From Candidatus Uhrbacteria bacterium (GTDB taxonomy: Bacteria; Patescibacteriota; Patescibacteriia; UBA9934; UBA9568), in NCBI GenBank assembly GCA_003497135.1, contig DNKR01000010.1, positions 1 through 27,832 on the forward strand: 27,832 nt of DNA, read 5' to 3'. The notes under the pieces are model-generated. The model searched no databases and was not told the origin of the DNA. It was given only the letters and a program-made list of their open reading frames with translations. The translations under genes were made by a program, and so were the position numbers. Below are positions 21,838-27,832 of the stretch, one piece after another (position 1 is the stretch's first letter; the number at the start of each line of letters is the position of its first letter).

Positions 21838-22473
21838 CTACCCGTGCATCACCTGATGCCTGCGGTCATTGGTTTGCTCGCGCAAAAGCACATAGCCGGA
21901 TCCTGCAAGCAATCCGAGAACAAGTCCGGAAAACGCATTAGCGGGAATGTTTGGTTTAACAGGCCATCGACTGTTTAACGGAGCGTCAACCAAACTGATT
22001 GTGATATTGCCTCCGCCAGTGTACTTCCAACCTTCGGTTGTTAAAACCGAGGCGACTCCGCGCCCTATTTGTTCTGCTTGCGAAACATCTTCGTGAAAAA
22101 CTTTTATTGTTAAAAATCCGCTTCCGCGAGAAACGCTTGTAGAAACCGCCTCGCCCCATTTTTTGCGCTTTTTAATTTCATCTGTTCCAAAATAATTTTT
22201 ATCTATTCCAAGCCCGCTTGCCATAACAAGCTCATAAAAATCAGTTGTGTAAACAGCAGTGGCGAGATCGTCCGCAATGCGCTCCGCACTGCGTCCGGCA
22301 GTGTAAGCGTCAACTGTTCCAAGCTGTTGGATAACAAGCAAGCGCACTGTTGAGCTGTACAAAAGCGGGCGCAAGAAAGAAAACAAAAGCGCTAGCAAAA
22401 GACCGAACACTGCAAAAAATATTATCGGCTGTTTTGCGCTTGCAAGAATTGAAAACGGATGTTGCTTTGTCAT
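21838..22473 (-). CDS. Wzz-like chain-length-determinant/polysaccharide co-polymerase protein
   Basis: This 211-residue protein has a membrane helix at each end (about 17-36 and 178-198), and an extracytoplasmic part between them. The second helix follows VDAPLNSRWPVKPNIPANA, the proline-rich signature of Wzz and YveK-type proteins that set polysaccharide chain length. It is short for a full Wzz and has no tyrosine kinase domain, so it resembles the Gram-positive capsule modulator type. It is the last gene of a six-gene operon, 3 bases after the HtrA-like gene. No glycosyltransferase or polymerase is in the window, so a role in surface polymer assembly is inferred from the family only. Confidence 0.75.
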   Translation of the reverse strand: MTKQHPFSILASAKQPIIFFAVFGLLLALLFSFLRPLLYSSTVRLLVIQQLGTVDAYTAGRSAERIADDLATAVYTTDFYELVMASGLGIDKNYFGTDEIKKRKKWGEAVSTSVSRGSGFLTIKVFHEDVSQAEQIGRGVASVLTTEGWKYTGGGNITISLVDAPLNSRWPVKPNIPANAFSGLVLGLLAGSGYVLLREQTNDRRHQVMHG

Positions 22474-22476
22474 AAA

Positions 22477-23598
22477 TTATTGTTTGATATCTGTTAGTTC
22501 AACAGTTGTTTTTTCTTCTTTTCCAGCTCTTAAGTACGCGATGTCAATTTTGTCTCCGGAAGAATACGACGCGATAAGCTCTTGCAGAATAATCGTGCCA
22601 TTGACCGGCTCTTGCCCGATAGAGACAATCAAATCCCCTGCTTGCAATCCGGCAAGCTGTGCCGGACTTCCTCGGCGAACGCTTTGCACAAGCGCGCCGT
22701 ACTTGCGGTCGTAAAGCGCTGACCGGTCAAGACCGGCTGTAAGGTTCGCGTCTGCAACAACCGCGCCAAAGTACGGACGCGAAACTTCGCCTGATCTAAG
22801 CACGCTGTTTATAGCCCCAAGCGCGTGATGAATCGGAAGAACAATATCAGTTTGGCTCTCGTCGCTTTTTGCAGAAACAATTCCAACAAGTTCTCCGGCG
22901 CTGTTTAACACTGCCGCGCCAAATGCTTTGCGCGAATATTCGTCTGAAAGGCGGAACGCTGTTGGAAATTTTTCTGTTGCAATGTACGGAGAATCAACAA
23001 TCCACTCCCGCACTTGCATAACGCTTGTCGGATCAATCTCCCCTGCGCCGCGCACCACAAAAGCCAAGTCGCCATTCGCGACTTCCAGAGGCGCGCCGAA
23101 ATTAACAACCTGCAGTGTTTGCGCTTCTATTTTTAATAATACAGCATTTGTCGCGGAATCTCCAACCTTTTGCACAACAGAATAAACCTCGCTGTCAATC
23201 ACAACCGAAAGTCCTGGCGGTGCGTATCCGTCAACGGCTTGCGACGATGTTAATAGCCATCCGTCAGAAGTAATGGAAACAGCGCTTCCAAGCGGCATAA
23301 TAGGAGGCGCGTATGCAGTGCCTGCTTTTTGCCTTGGATAAATATATCCGACAGACGCGGCCGCGTTGTTGCGCACTTGGCGCAATGCTTCTTCAAAAGT
23401 GCCCGGAATCGGGCGCGGCTTTTGCTCTGACAGGCGAATTGTTGATTGATTGGTAAGCGCGAGCGTTGACATGTATTCATCGAGCGAACTGTTTGTGATT
23501 ACTGTTGCGAGCATTGCCGCGAAAAAAGAAACAGAAGCAGATATGACAACAGTTGAGATAAGAAAGTCAAGACGCGATTTTGAAAACTTGCTGTTCAT
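22477..23598 (-). CDS. HtrA/DegP-like PDZ protein with no catalytic triad (pseudoprotease)
   Basis: This 373-residue protein has one membrane helix (12-34), an extracytoplasmic trypsin-fold domain (about 75-270) and a C-terminal PDZ domain (about 280-368, with GALVQSVRRGSPAQLAGLQAGDLIVSIG). Landmarks align with HtrA, but all three catalytic residues are replaced. The His position is Gln120 (GWLLTSSQAVDG). The Asp position is Asn151 (DSATNAVLLKI). The Ser of the GNSGGP motif is Phe226 (KAFGAAVLNSAGELVGI). The fold looks intact, so it probably binds peptides or partners instead of cutting them. Start 23598 is preferred over 23628, since it leaves a 4-base gap after the gene before it. Part of the six-gene envelope operon. 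Confidence 0.85.
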   Translation of the reverse strand: MNSKFSKSRLDFLISTVVISASVSFFAAMLATVITNSSLDEYMSTLALTNQSTIRLSEQKPRPIPGTFEEALRQVRNNAAASVGYIYPRQKAGTAYAPPIMPLGSAVSITSDGWLLTSSQAVDGYAPPGLSVVIDSEVYSVVQKVGDSATNAVLLKIEAQTLQVVNFGAPLEVANGDLAFVVRGAGEIDPTSVMQVREWIVDSPYIATEKFPTAFRLSDEYSRKAFGAAVLNSAGELVGIVSAKSDESQTDIVLPIHHALGAINSVLRSGEVSRPYFGAVVADANLTAGLDRSALYDRKYGALVQSVRRGSPAQLAGLQAGDLIVSIGQEPVNGTIILQELIASYSSGDKIDIAYLRAGKEEKTTVELTDIKQ

Positions 23599-23602
23599 AA
23601 GA

Positions 23603-24367
23603 TTATGTCCAGCGAGATGTGCCTGCAATAAGCGCGACAGCGGCCGCTCCCAAAGCGGAATATCTGATCACGATCTGCTTGGTTAATTTTTCCAGCACAT
23701 GCGCGCGAGAAAGCCCGAGAAACATGTAAAAGGTTACGCACATAAGCGCGGCATTTGTCGCAAACCCGCTTGGAAGAAACGAAACAGACAAAAATAGTTC
23801 TGTAATGAGCAGTGCGCCGGCCGCAGAATACACTGCTGTGCGCTTGTGATCAATTTTACTTACATACAAAGCTGACCAAAGCAGGACCAAAACAATAACT
23901 GCAAATATGATCGCAATCAGTGCGAGCGGAGGATGAATAAACAAATAAGCCGCGTACAGCGCTGAAGCGGAAAAGAATACAGAAAACACTCCAAGTATCA
24001 TCGTCAGGTACTCAAGCGAGTACGCCTGATACTTTGCCTGCAAATGGTAGTAGTAAAATGCGTTTTCCATATATATATAAGACAGCATTGACACGAACAC
24101 TGCCAAAAACAATCGCGCGCTTTCTGATTCAAAAAACAAATACAAGGCAAGTCCGCTTGCGCAAAAAATGGCAAGCGATGACAACAGCGCCCAAAACGAC
24201 GGAGATCGCATGTCAAATTTAAACAATCGCGCAACGAGAAGCAAAAACAATACAAAAATTATCGGCGCTTCTATTGAAAGCAGAGATGGCGCGATTGAAA
24301 CAGAAGTGAAAAGCGCGGCAAGCGCCAATCCTGCCAAAAACGGAGTGATTCTGTGGACTAATATCAT
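23603..24367 (-). CDS. Polytopic membrane protein of unknown function
   Basis: This 254-residue, very hydrophobic protein has about eight membrane helices and only short loops. A tyrosine-rich segment, YIYMENAFYYYHLQAKYQAY, spans the middle loop (about 97-116). I recognise no family. Its start overlaps the stop of the YpmS-like gene (ATGA), so the two are translationally coupled, and the HtrA-like gene starts 4 bases after its stop. A partner role for the extracytoplasmic proteins of the same operon is likely from context. Confidence 0.7.
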   Translation of the reverse strand: MILVHRITPFLAGLALAALFTSVSIAPSLLSIEAPIIFVLFLLLVARLFKFDMRSPSFWALLSSLAIFCASGLALYLFFESESARLFLAVFVSMLSYIYMENAFYYYHLQAKYQAYSLEYLTMILGVFSVFFSASALYAAYLFIHPPLALIAIIFAVIVLVLLWSALYVSKIDHKRTAVYSAAGALLITELFLSVSFLPSGFATNAALMCVTFYMFLGLSRAHVLEKLTKQIVIRYSALGAAAVALIAGTSRWT

Positions 24368-25119
24368 AGCTCTTTTAGGACTTCTACATTAACAATTATT
24401 CGGCCGCGCAAAACCAGTTCTCCTTCGCGCAGATCAATCTGCTCGATTTGCGCGTACTTCCCTACTTCTGAATTAAATTGCGACATTGAATCTGATGCTG
24501 ATTTTTCTATCATGCGCGCTATAAAGCTTGGAAGTTTAAGTTTGCCGATTCTTGTTTCGCGCATTGTCAAAACAAGACGGCCGTCTTTTGCTTCTGGAAC
24601 AAAACGCACTATAAGGGCGGTGCTTGCGCCATTGCGCTTAATCGGCAAAAACAGTTCCGCCTCCCCGTCAAGAACAGCAAGCTGTGCGCCGTCCGCAACA
24701 GAAAGACCCGAAACTTTAGCATTTTTTATTGAATCCTGCAAGCCGCGCGTAAACGAGCCCTCTGGCAAAGTCAAAACAAAATCGCGGTTTGTAATCTGTC
24801 CGTTAGCCAATCGTTCGCGGATGATTTTTTGCATTGCGTTTGATATAAACGAATCAAGCGGCTCGCCCGCAGGAACAACGCGCACTGGCGATGGCTCGCT
24901 GTAGACAAGCGCTGATACAACCGGAATTTTAAACAGACCGGTTCGCGCAACGCTGACTGATACAAATATCGCGATAGCCAAAATAATAACAATAAATATT
25001 GAACAGCAGCTAAGCCCAGCCTTGCGTCTGACCTGCTTTCGCATTTTTGCAGCAACCTCGCTTGCTACCTCGCTGGCAACCTCGTGCGAATCAGGCGTTG
25101 ATGTTTTTTCTACTCTCAT
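24364..25119 (-). CDS. Bitopic protein with YpmS (DUF2140)-like extracytoplasmic domain
   Basis: This 251-residue protein has a charged cytoplasmic head containing an EVAS repeat (13-24). One membrane helix follows (38-57), then an extracytoplasmic domain (60-251). The domain has FVLTLPEGSFTRGLQDSIK and, later, GRLVLTMRETRIGKLKLPSFIARMIEK. These resemble the DUF2140/YpmS group, whose beta-sheet domain recalls lipid-binding LmeA-type folds. The match is weak and from memory. ATG at 25119 lies 5 bases after the previous stop. An ATG at 25140 (258 residues) would overlap that gene. It is coupled by ATGA to the polytopic gene downstream. Confidence 0.68.
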   Translation of the reverse strand: MRVEKTSTPDSHEVASEVASEVAAKMRKQVRRKAGLSCCSIFIVIILAIAIFVSVSVARTGLFKIPVVSALVYSEPSPVRVVPAGEPLDSFISNAMQKIIRERLANGQITNRDFVLTLPEGSFTRGLQDSIKNAKVSGLSVADGAQLAVLDGEAELFLPIKRNGASTALIVRFVPEAKDGRLVLTMRETRIGKLKLPSFIARMIEKSASDSMSQFNSEVGKYAQIEQIDLREGELVLRGRIIVNVEVLKEL

Positions 25120-25124
25120 AAAAT

Positions 25125-25517
25125 TTAATGCGCCATCCATGAATATTGGCGTTTAAGCTCTTCTAGCAAATCATTGCCTTCTTGGATATTTTTTTCATCT
25201 CCGTTTACGCCCTGCTCAATTCGCGCAAATGCTATGACAAGTTCAAGATGCAATGTTTTGTAATTGGCCGGCACGGACAATGACTCAATTCCCTTTCGCG
25301 CGGTTGGCGCATCTTGCGGACTTTTATATTTATTAAGAATTTCCAAAACAGCAGATTCGTATTGGGCTTGGCTGATTGTCTGCGCAACGGATTCGCTTGG
25401 CGGAGCGGGCGGAGCGTACTTTTTGTTATACGCAAACGAAAGCGCGACAACAAGCATTAACCCAAGAGACAATATAATCAAAACAAACGGAAATATTGTC
25501 CTGTATCTATGCGTCAT
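25125..25517 (-). CDS. Small bitopic membrane protein, 130 residues
   Basis: Residues 8-29 form one membrane helix (FPFVLIILSLGLMLVVALSF). A proline-rich stretch (KKYAPPAPPSES) and a soluble helical domain follow (about 47-127). The helical part, with YESAVLEILNKYKSPQD and LHLELVIAFARIEQGVNGDEK, is TPR-like in its spacing but no repeat can be proven. It starts inside the last codons of the AI-2E-type permease gene (ATGA overlap) and is followed 5 bases later by the YpmS-like gene. It may be an accessory subunit of the permease; this is inferred from coupling only. Confidence 0.7.
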   Translation of the reverse strand: MTHRYRTIFPFVLIILSLGLMLVVALSFAYNKKYAPPAPPSESVAQTISQAQYESAVLEILNKYKSPQDAPTARKGIESLSVPANYKTLHLELVIAFARIEQGVNGDEKNIQEGNDLLEELKRQYSWMAH

Positions 25518-26557
25518 ACGGCATTTTTGCTTTCAGAGCTTTTATTGTCAGAAAAGAAATCCTGCAAAACAACCATTAACACTGTTGCGACCGGAACAGA
25601 AAGCAGAGCGCCGACAAAGCCGGCGACTTTTATTCCAACAAGAAGTGCAACGATTGCAACAACCGGATTTAGTCCTGTGACTCTTTTCATTACAGCCGGC
25701 ACCAGGACATTATTTTCAATCTGCTGAATCAGCACATAAAGACCCAAAACAAGCACGCCTTTGATTGGATCCTGCGCGAACGCGATAATCGCCGCTGGAA
25801 TAACTGAAAAAGTCGGGCCGATGTAAGGGACAATTTCCAGCATGCCTGCAAACAGCGCGAGCACAAGAGGATAATTCACTCCCAAAATTAGCAGTCCCAC
25901 ATACGACAAAATTCCGATTGCGATCATCAAAATCAATTGCCCGCGCATCCATGCGCCGATTTTGTCCTGAATCTTTTGCAAAAGCGCTGACAAATAAACC
26001 TGATATTGCTCTGGAGCAAGATGCTTGAAAAATCTGCGCGCAGAATCCTCTTCTACAACCATGTAAAACGCAAGCACGAGTACAAGAACAAAGGCAACAA
26101 TTCCGCCGAAAAATCCGCTGATAGTTGAAAATATCTGGCTTATTGCTCCTTGAGCGCCTTGTTGCAGGGATTTTGCGCTTTCTAAAATATTCCCGCCAAA
26201 ACCTTTTTCTGCTGAAAAAGCGTATACTCTCGAGAAAAACTCGGACACCTTTGAAGTCAAGCTGGAGAAGTTGCTTGTAAGCTGCTGGATCTGTTCAATA
26301 AGAGGAGGAACTATTAAAACAATTGTGCCTGCGGCAAGAGCGAACAATATTACATACAAAATCAAAACAGCAATCGTGCGAGGAACTTTGCGCTTGTGGA
26401 ACCAGTCAGCGTACGGTCCGATAAGCGCTGCCAAAAGAAGCGCTACGAAAAGAATGGCTACAATGTCGCGGATGAACCACAAAAACCAAAGGGCCAAAAA
26501 AACCAAAACAACCTTGAAAATTGTTAAAGTTGTTATCTCAATTTGTTGTGCTTTCAT
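25514..26557 (-). CDS. AI-2E/PerM-family permease
   Basis: This 347-residue membrane protein has about seven or eight helices. The N-terminal pair (about 10-60) is followed by an amphipathic extracytoplasmic segment (about 85-150). The family's C-terminal half carries the signatures YPLVLALFAGMLEIVPYIGP (about 227-246) and VTGLNPVVAIVALLVGIKVAGFVGALLSVP (about 296-325). Members include TqsA and sodium/proton antiporters, so the name does not fix the substrate. It is the first gene of the six-gene envelope operon. Its last bases overlap the next gene. The likely promoter lies about 20 bases upstream of the ATG. Confidence 0.92.
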   Translation of the reverse strand: MKAQQIEITTLTIFKVVLVFLALWFLWFIRDIVAILFVALLLAALIGPYADWFHKRKVPRTIAVLILYVILFALAAGTIVLIVPPLIEQIQQLTSNFSSLTSKVSEFFSRVYAFSAEKGFGGNILESAKSLQQGAQGAISQIFSTISGFFGGIVAFVLVLVLAFYMVVEEDSARRFFKHLAPEQYQVYLSALLQKIQDKIGAWMRGQLILMIAIGILSYVGLLILGVNYPLVLALFAGMLEIVPYIGPTFSVIPAAIIAFAQDPIKGVLVLGLYVLIQQIENNVLVPAVMKRVTGLNPVVAIVALLVGIKVAGFVGALLSVPVATVLMVVLQDFFSDNKSSESKNAV

Positions 26558-26575
26558 ATTTTTTATTCAGCTCTC

Positions 26576-26584
26576 ATTATAACA
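26576..26584 (-). promoter_or_regulatory. Extended -10 promoter of the envelope operon
   Basis: Read on the minus strand, TGTTATAAT gives a perfect TATAAT with the TGn extension that makes up for a poor -35 (TTTCGG at the right distance). Transcription would start near 26569, leaving a leader of about 12 bases before the permease ATG and no room for a Shine-Dalgarno motif. The -35 region lies within the ribosomal operon's terminator hairpin. Confidence 0.55.
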
Positions 26585-26586
26585 TA

Positions 26587-26614
26587 TCAAAACGCAGGCC
26601 GAAAGGCCCGCGTT
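26587..26614 (-). terminator. Terminator of the infC-rpmI-rplT operon
   Basis: AACGC-A-GGCC pairs with GGCC-C-GCGTT around a GAAA-type tetraloop. On the minus strand the stem is followed by TTTTG. It lies 5 bases past the rplT stop codon. Confidence 0.75.
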
Positions 26615-26619
26615 ATTGC

Positions 26620-26970
26620 TTACTTTTTCATTATTGCGGAAACGATTTTTTTGAATACTTCCGGATTCTCTTGCGCTATTTGCGACAGGACTTTTCTGTC
26701 CAGTTCAACGCCTGCTTTCTTTTGGGCTCCTATAAAGCTTGAGTACGAAATACCCATTTGCTCAAGAGCTGCGTTCATTCGCACGCTCCACAATCTGCGC
26801 ATGTTTCTCTTTTTATTGCGCCTGTCGCGGAAAGCATTTACTCCTGCTTTAAGAATTGCCGGTTTCGCAAGGCGGACTCTTGATTTGCGTCCCCATTTGT
26901 ATCCCTTTGCCCGCGAAAGCATTTTGTGCCTTCGTTTTACATGGGTTGTCCCTCTTTTTACTCGAGGCAT
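26620..26970 (-). CDS. rplT: 50S ribosomal protein bL20
   Basis: This 116-residue protein begins PRVKRGTTHVKRRHKMLSRAKGY and continues with RDRRNKKRNMRRLWSVRMNAA, the standard bL20 sequence. The long, basic N-terminal tail reaches into 23S rRNA during early 50S assembly, and the globular C-terminus carries DRKVLSQIA. In other bacteria bL20 represses its own operon by binding the mRNA; whether this happens here cannot be told. It follows rpmI by 3 bases. Confidence 0.98.
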   Translation of the reverse strand: MPRVKRGTTHVKRRHKMLSRAKGYKWGRKSRVRLAKPAILKAGVNAFRDRRNKKRNMRRLWSVRMNAALEQMGISYSSFIGAQKKAGVELDRKVLSQIAQENPEVFKKIVSAIMKK

Positions 26971-26973
26971 ACT

Positions 26974-27168
26974 TTAATAACTCGGTATAAGTGTTTTAAT
27001 GGCTTTGTGATGCGCTGAAGAAAGTTCAAGGTCTCTGCGCTTATTACGCGTTGTGTTCCCGCTTTCGCGAGAATTAAAATGATCTTGGCCCGCTTTGCGC
27101 TTTATAACCTTCTTATTCTTTGTGATTTTTAAACGCTTTGACAGCGCTTTGTGTGTTTTGCGTTTCAT
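26974..27168 (-). CDS. rpmI: 50S ribosomal protein bL35
   Basis: This 64-residue basic protein has KTHKALSKRLKITKNKKVIKRKAGQDH at its start and ends IKTLIPSY, as bL35 does. The ATG at 27168 gives the family's length; an in-frame start at 27222 would add 18 unrelated residues and run close to infC. It sits between infC (37 bases upstream) and rplT (3 bases downstream), the conserved order. The leader GAAATTTCT is shared in part with that of infC. Confidence 0.96.
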   Translation of the reverse strand: MKRKTHKALSKRLKITKNKKVIKRKAGQDHFNSRESGNTTRNKRRDLELSSAHHKAIKTLIPSY

Positions 27169-27205
27169 AGAAATTTCAAAAAGCATGCGCATTGTACATT
27201 TTTGG

Positions 27206-27772
27206 CTATTTCTTGTCAACACTGCCTGCGGCTAAAATAACGATAAACCTGTTTCCGGCCCTTGAAACCGGCTGCTCAATCTTAATCGGGGTTGCTTCGC
27301 CAAGCGCCTTAACAAATCGGTTAAGCACGCTCATAGCAACATCCGGGTGCGCCTTTTCCCTGCCCCTGACAATCAATTCCACTCGCAATTTGTCTCCTCT
27401 GGATAGAAATTTTTTACCCTGATCCAGACGAAGATTAAAATCATGCTCGCCAATGCGCACAGAAAGCCGTATGCCTTTTGTATCAATCACTTTCATTGAC
27501 TTGCGCTGTTTTTTTAATTCTTTTTCTTTTTGATAAACAAACGATCCCATTTCCAAAATTTTGCAAACAGGCGGATTTGCTTTTGGAGAAACCTCCACAA
27601 GATCCAGTTCGCGCTCCTGCGCAATACGCAAAGCTTCGGCAATTTCTAAAACGCCGAGCATTTCCCCGTTCTCGTCAATAACACGAACCTGCGGGGCTGA
27701 TATTTTTTCGTTCGCCCTGTAATCCTGCGTATCAAATTTCGGGCGATGCATTCTGTGCTTGTGTATGCGCAT
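27206..27772 (-). CDS. infC: Translation initiation factor IF-3
   Basis: This 188-residue protein has both IF-3 domains. The N-terminal one is at about 14-84, with YRANEKISAPQVRVIDENGEMLGV and LDLVEVSPKANPPVCKILE. A lysine-rich linker helix (QKEKELKKQRKSMK) follows. The C-terminal domain is at about 97-188, with HDFNLRLDQGKKFLSRGDKLRVELIVRGREKAHP. It binds the 30S subunit and checks start codon and initiator tRNA. The start is a plain ATG; in many bacteria infC uses a rare start for autoregulation, which is not so here. It is the first gene of the operon in this window. Confidence 0.98.
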   Translation of the reverse strand: MRIHKHRMHRPKFDTQDYRANEKISAPQVRVIDENGEMLGVLEIAEALRIAQERELDLVEVSPKANPPVCKILEMGSFVYQKEKELKKQRKSMKVIDTKGIRLSVRIGEHDFNLRLDQGKKFLSRGDKLRVELIVRGREKAHPDVAMSVLNRFVKALGEATPIKIEQPVSRAGNRFIVILAAGSVDKK

Positions 27773-27832
27773 AGAAATTATGTAGCTTTTAGCCGGTAGG
27801 TTTTAGCTTTTCCCGCCTTTGGCGGGACCCGC
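27773..27832 (-). promoter_or_regulatory. Leader region of infC with direct repeats and a hairpin
   Basis: On the minus strand GCTAAAA occurs twice (27801-27807 and 27787-27793), separated by CCTACCG. Upstream of it a hairpin with arms TCCCGCC and GGCGGGA (27811-27827, loop TTT) has no T run after it. The region may be part of the 5' leader that controls the ribosomal operon, or a dispersed palindromic element. The window ends here. Confidence 0.4.

Noticed and set aside
21648..21978. Overlapping plus-strand frames (97 and 84 residues) in the hairpin-rich gap
   Set aside because: They are produced by palindromic GC-rich sequence and continue antisense into the Wzz-like gene. The products look random.
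1..27832. TGA recoded to an amino acid
   Set aside because: Several well-supported genes end with TGA at the expected length, for example those starting at 26557 and 25119, so the normal bacterial code applies.
1..27832. tRNA or rRNA genes and a replication origin
   Set aside because: I looked through the intergenic stretches and saw no cloverleaf arms with a TTCGA-type loop, no rRNA-like sequence and no DnaA-box cluster. This was by eye only.

Overview
The window looks like a stretch of chromosome from a Candidate Phyla Radiation (Patescibacteria) bacterium, probably of the Parcubacteria type. This is inferred from the style of the sequence, not from a marker tree. Genes are short and tightly packed. 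Most start codons have A/T-rich leaders and no Shine-Dalgarno motif. The content includes proteins that are common in these genomes: a CxxC/CxxC zinc-ribbon protein with a Gly/Arg-rich head, a YibE/F protein, a Hint-domain surface protein and a cyanophycin-synthetase-like ATP-grasp enzyme. GC-rich palindromes sit between genes. TGA is used as a stop codon (for example at the ends of the genes starting at 26557 and 25119), so the lineages that read TGA as glycine are excluded.

Region 1 (1-5727) is a defence island. It holds a small Xre-type regulator, a type III DNA methyltransferase (Mod), an Abi-alpha (DUF4393)-like protein and a type III restriction helicase-nuclease (Res), with 1-4 bases between genes. 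The island is bounded by inverted, composite repeats: a perfect 23-bp arm at 1-23 and 5705-5727, plus an inner 21-bp module, a small hairpin and a GCGCCGC box on each side. No transposase or integrase is visible. The window begins on the first base of the left arm.

Region 2 (5728-10949) is mixed. It has a putative lipoprotein, two orphan genes on the minus strand, a GlsB/YmgE-type membrane protein, a 58-residue PLDc_N-type membrane peptide, a Hint-domain surface protein, a HI0933/BaiN-type flavoprotein and a YgjP-type zinc metallopeptidase.

Region 3 (10950-18590) carries a 462-residue orphan with three internal repeats, the zinc-ribbon protein, an ABC-F ATPase, a membrane-anchored orphan, a TauE/SafE permease, the ATP-grasp enzyme and a small unknown gene convergent with it. 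Between the permease and the ATP-grasp gene lies a 27-bp tandem repeat with a palindrome.

Region 4 (18600-21837) carries a polytopic membrane protein, endonuclease III and a YibE/F protein, followed by a hairpin-rich gap.

Region 5 (21838-26584) is a six-gene, minus-strand cell-envelope operon with ATGA overlaps or gaps of 3-5 bases. In order of transcription: AI-2E-type permease, small bitopic protein, YpmS-like bitopic protein, polytopic protein, an HtrA-like PDZ protein that has lost its whole catalytic triad, and a Wzz-like protein. An extended -10 promoter just inside the preceding terminator may drive it.

Region 6 (26591-27832) is the conserved infC-rpmI-rplT operon on the minus strand with its terminator and part of its leader.

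A recurring pattern is that four orphan genes (starting at 7154, 7592, 12548 and 14785) have strong GGAGG-type ribosome binding sites, while none of the other start regions inspected does. These four may have a separate origin or mode of expression.
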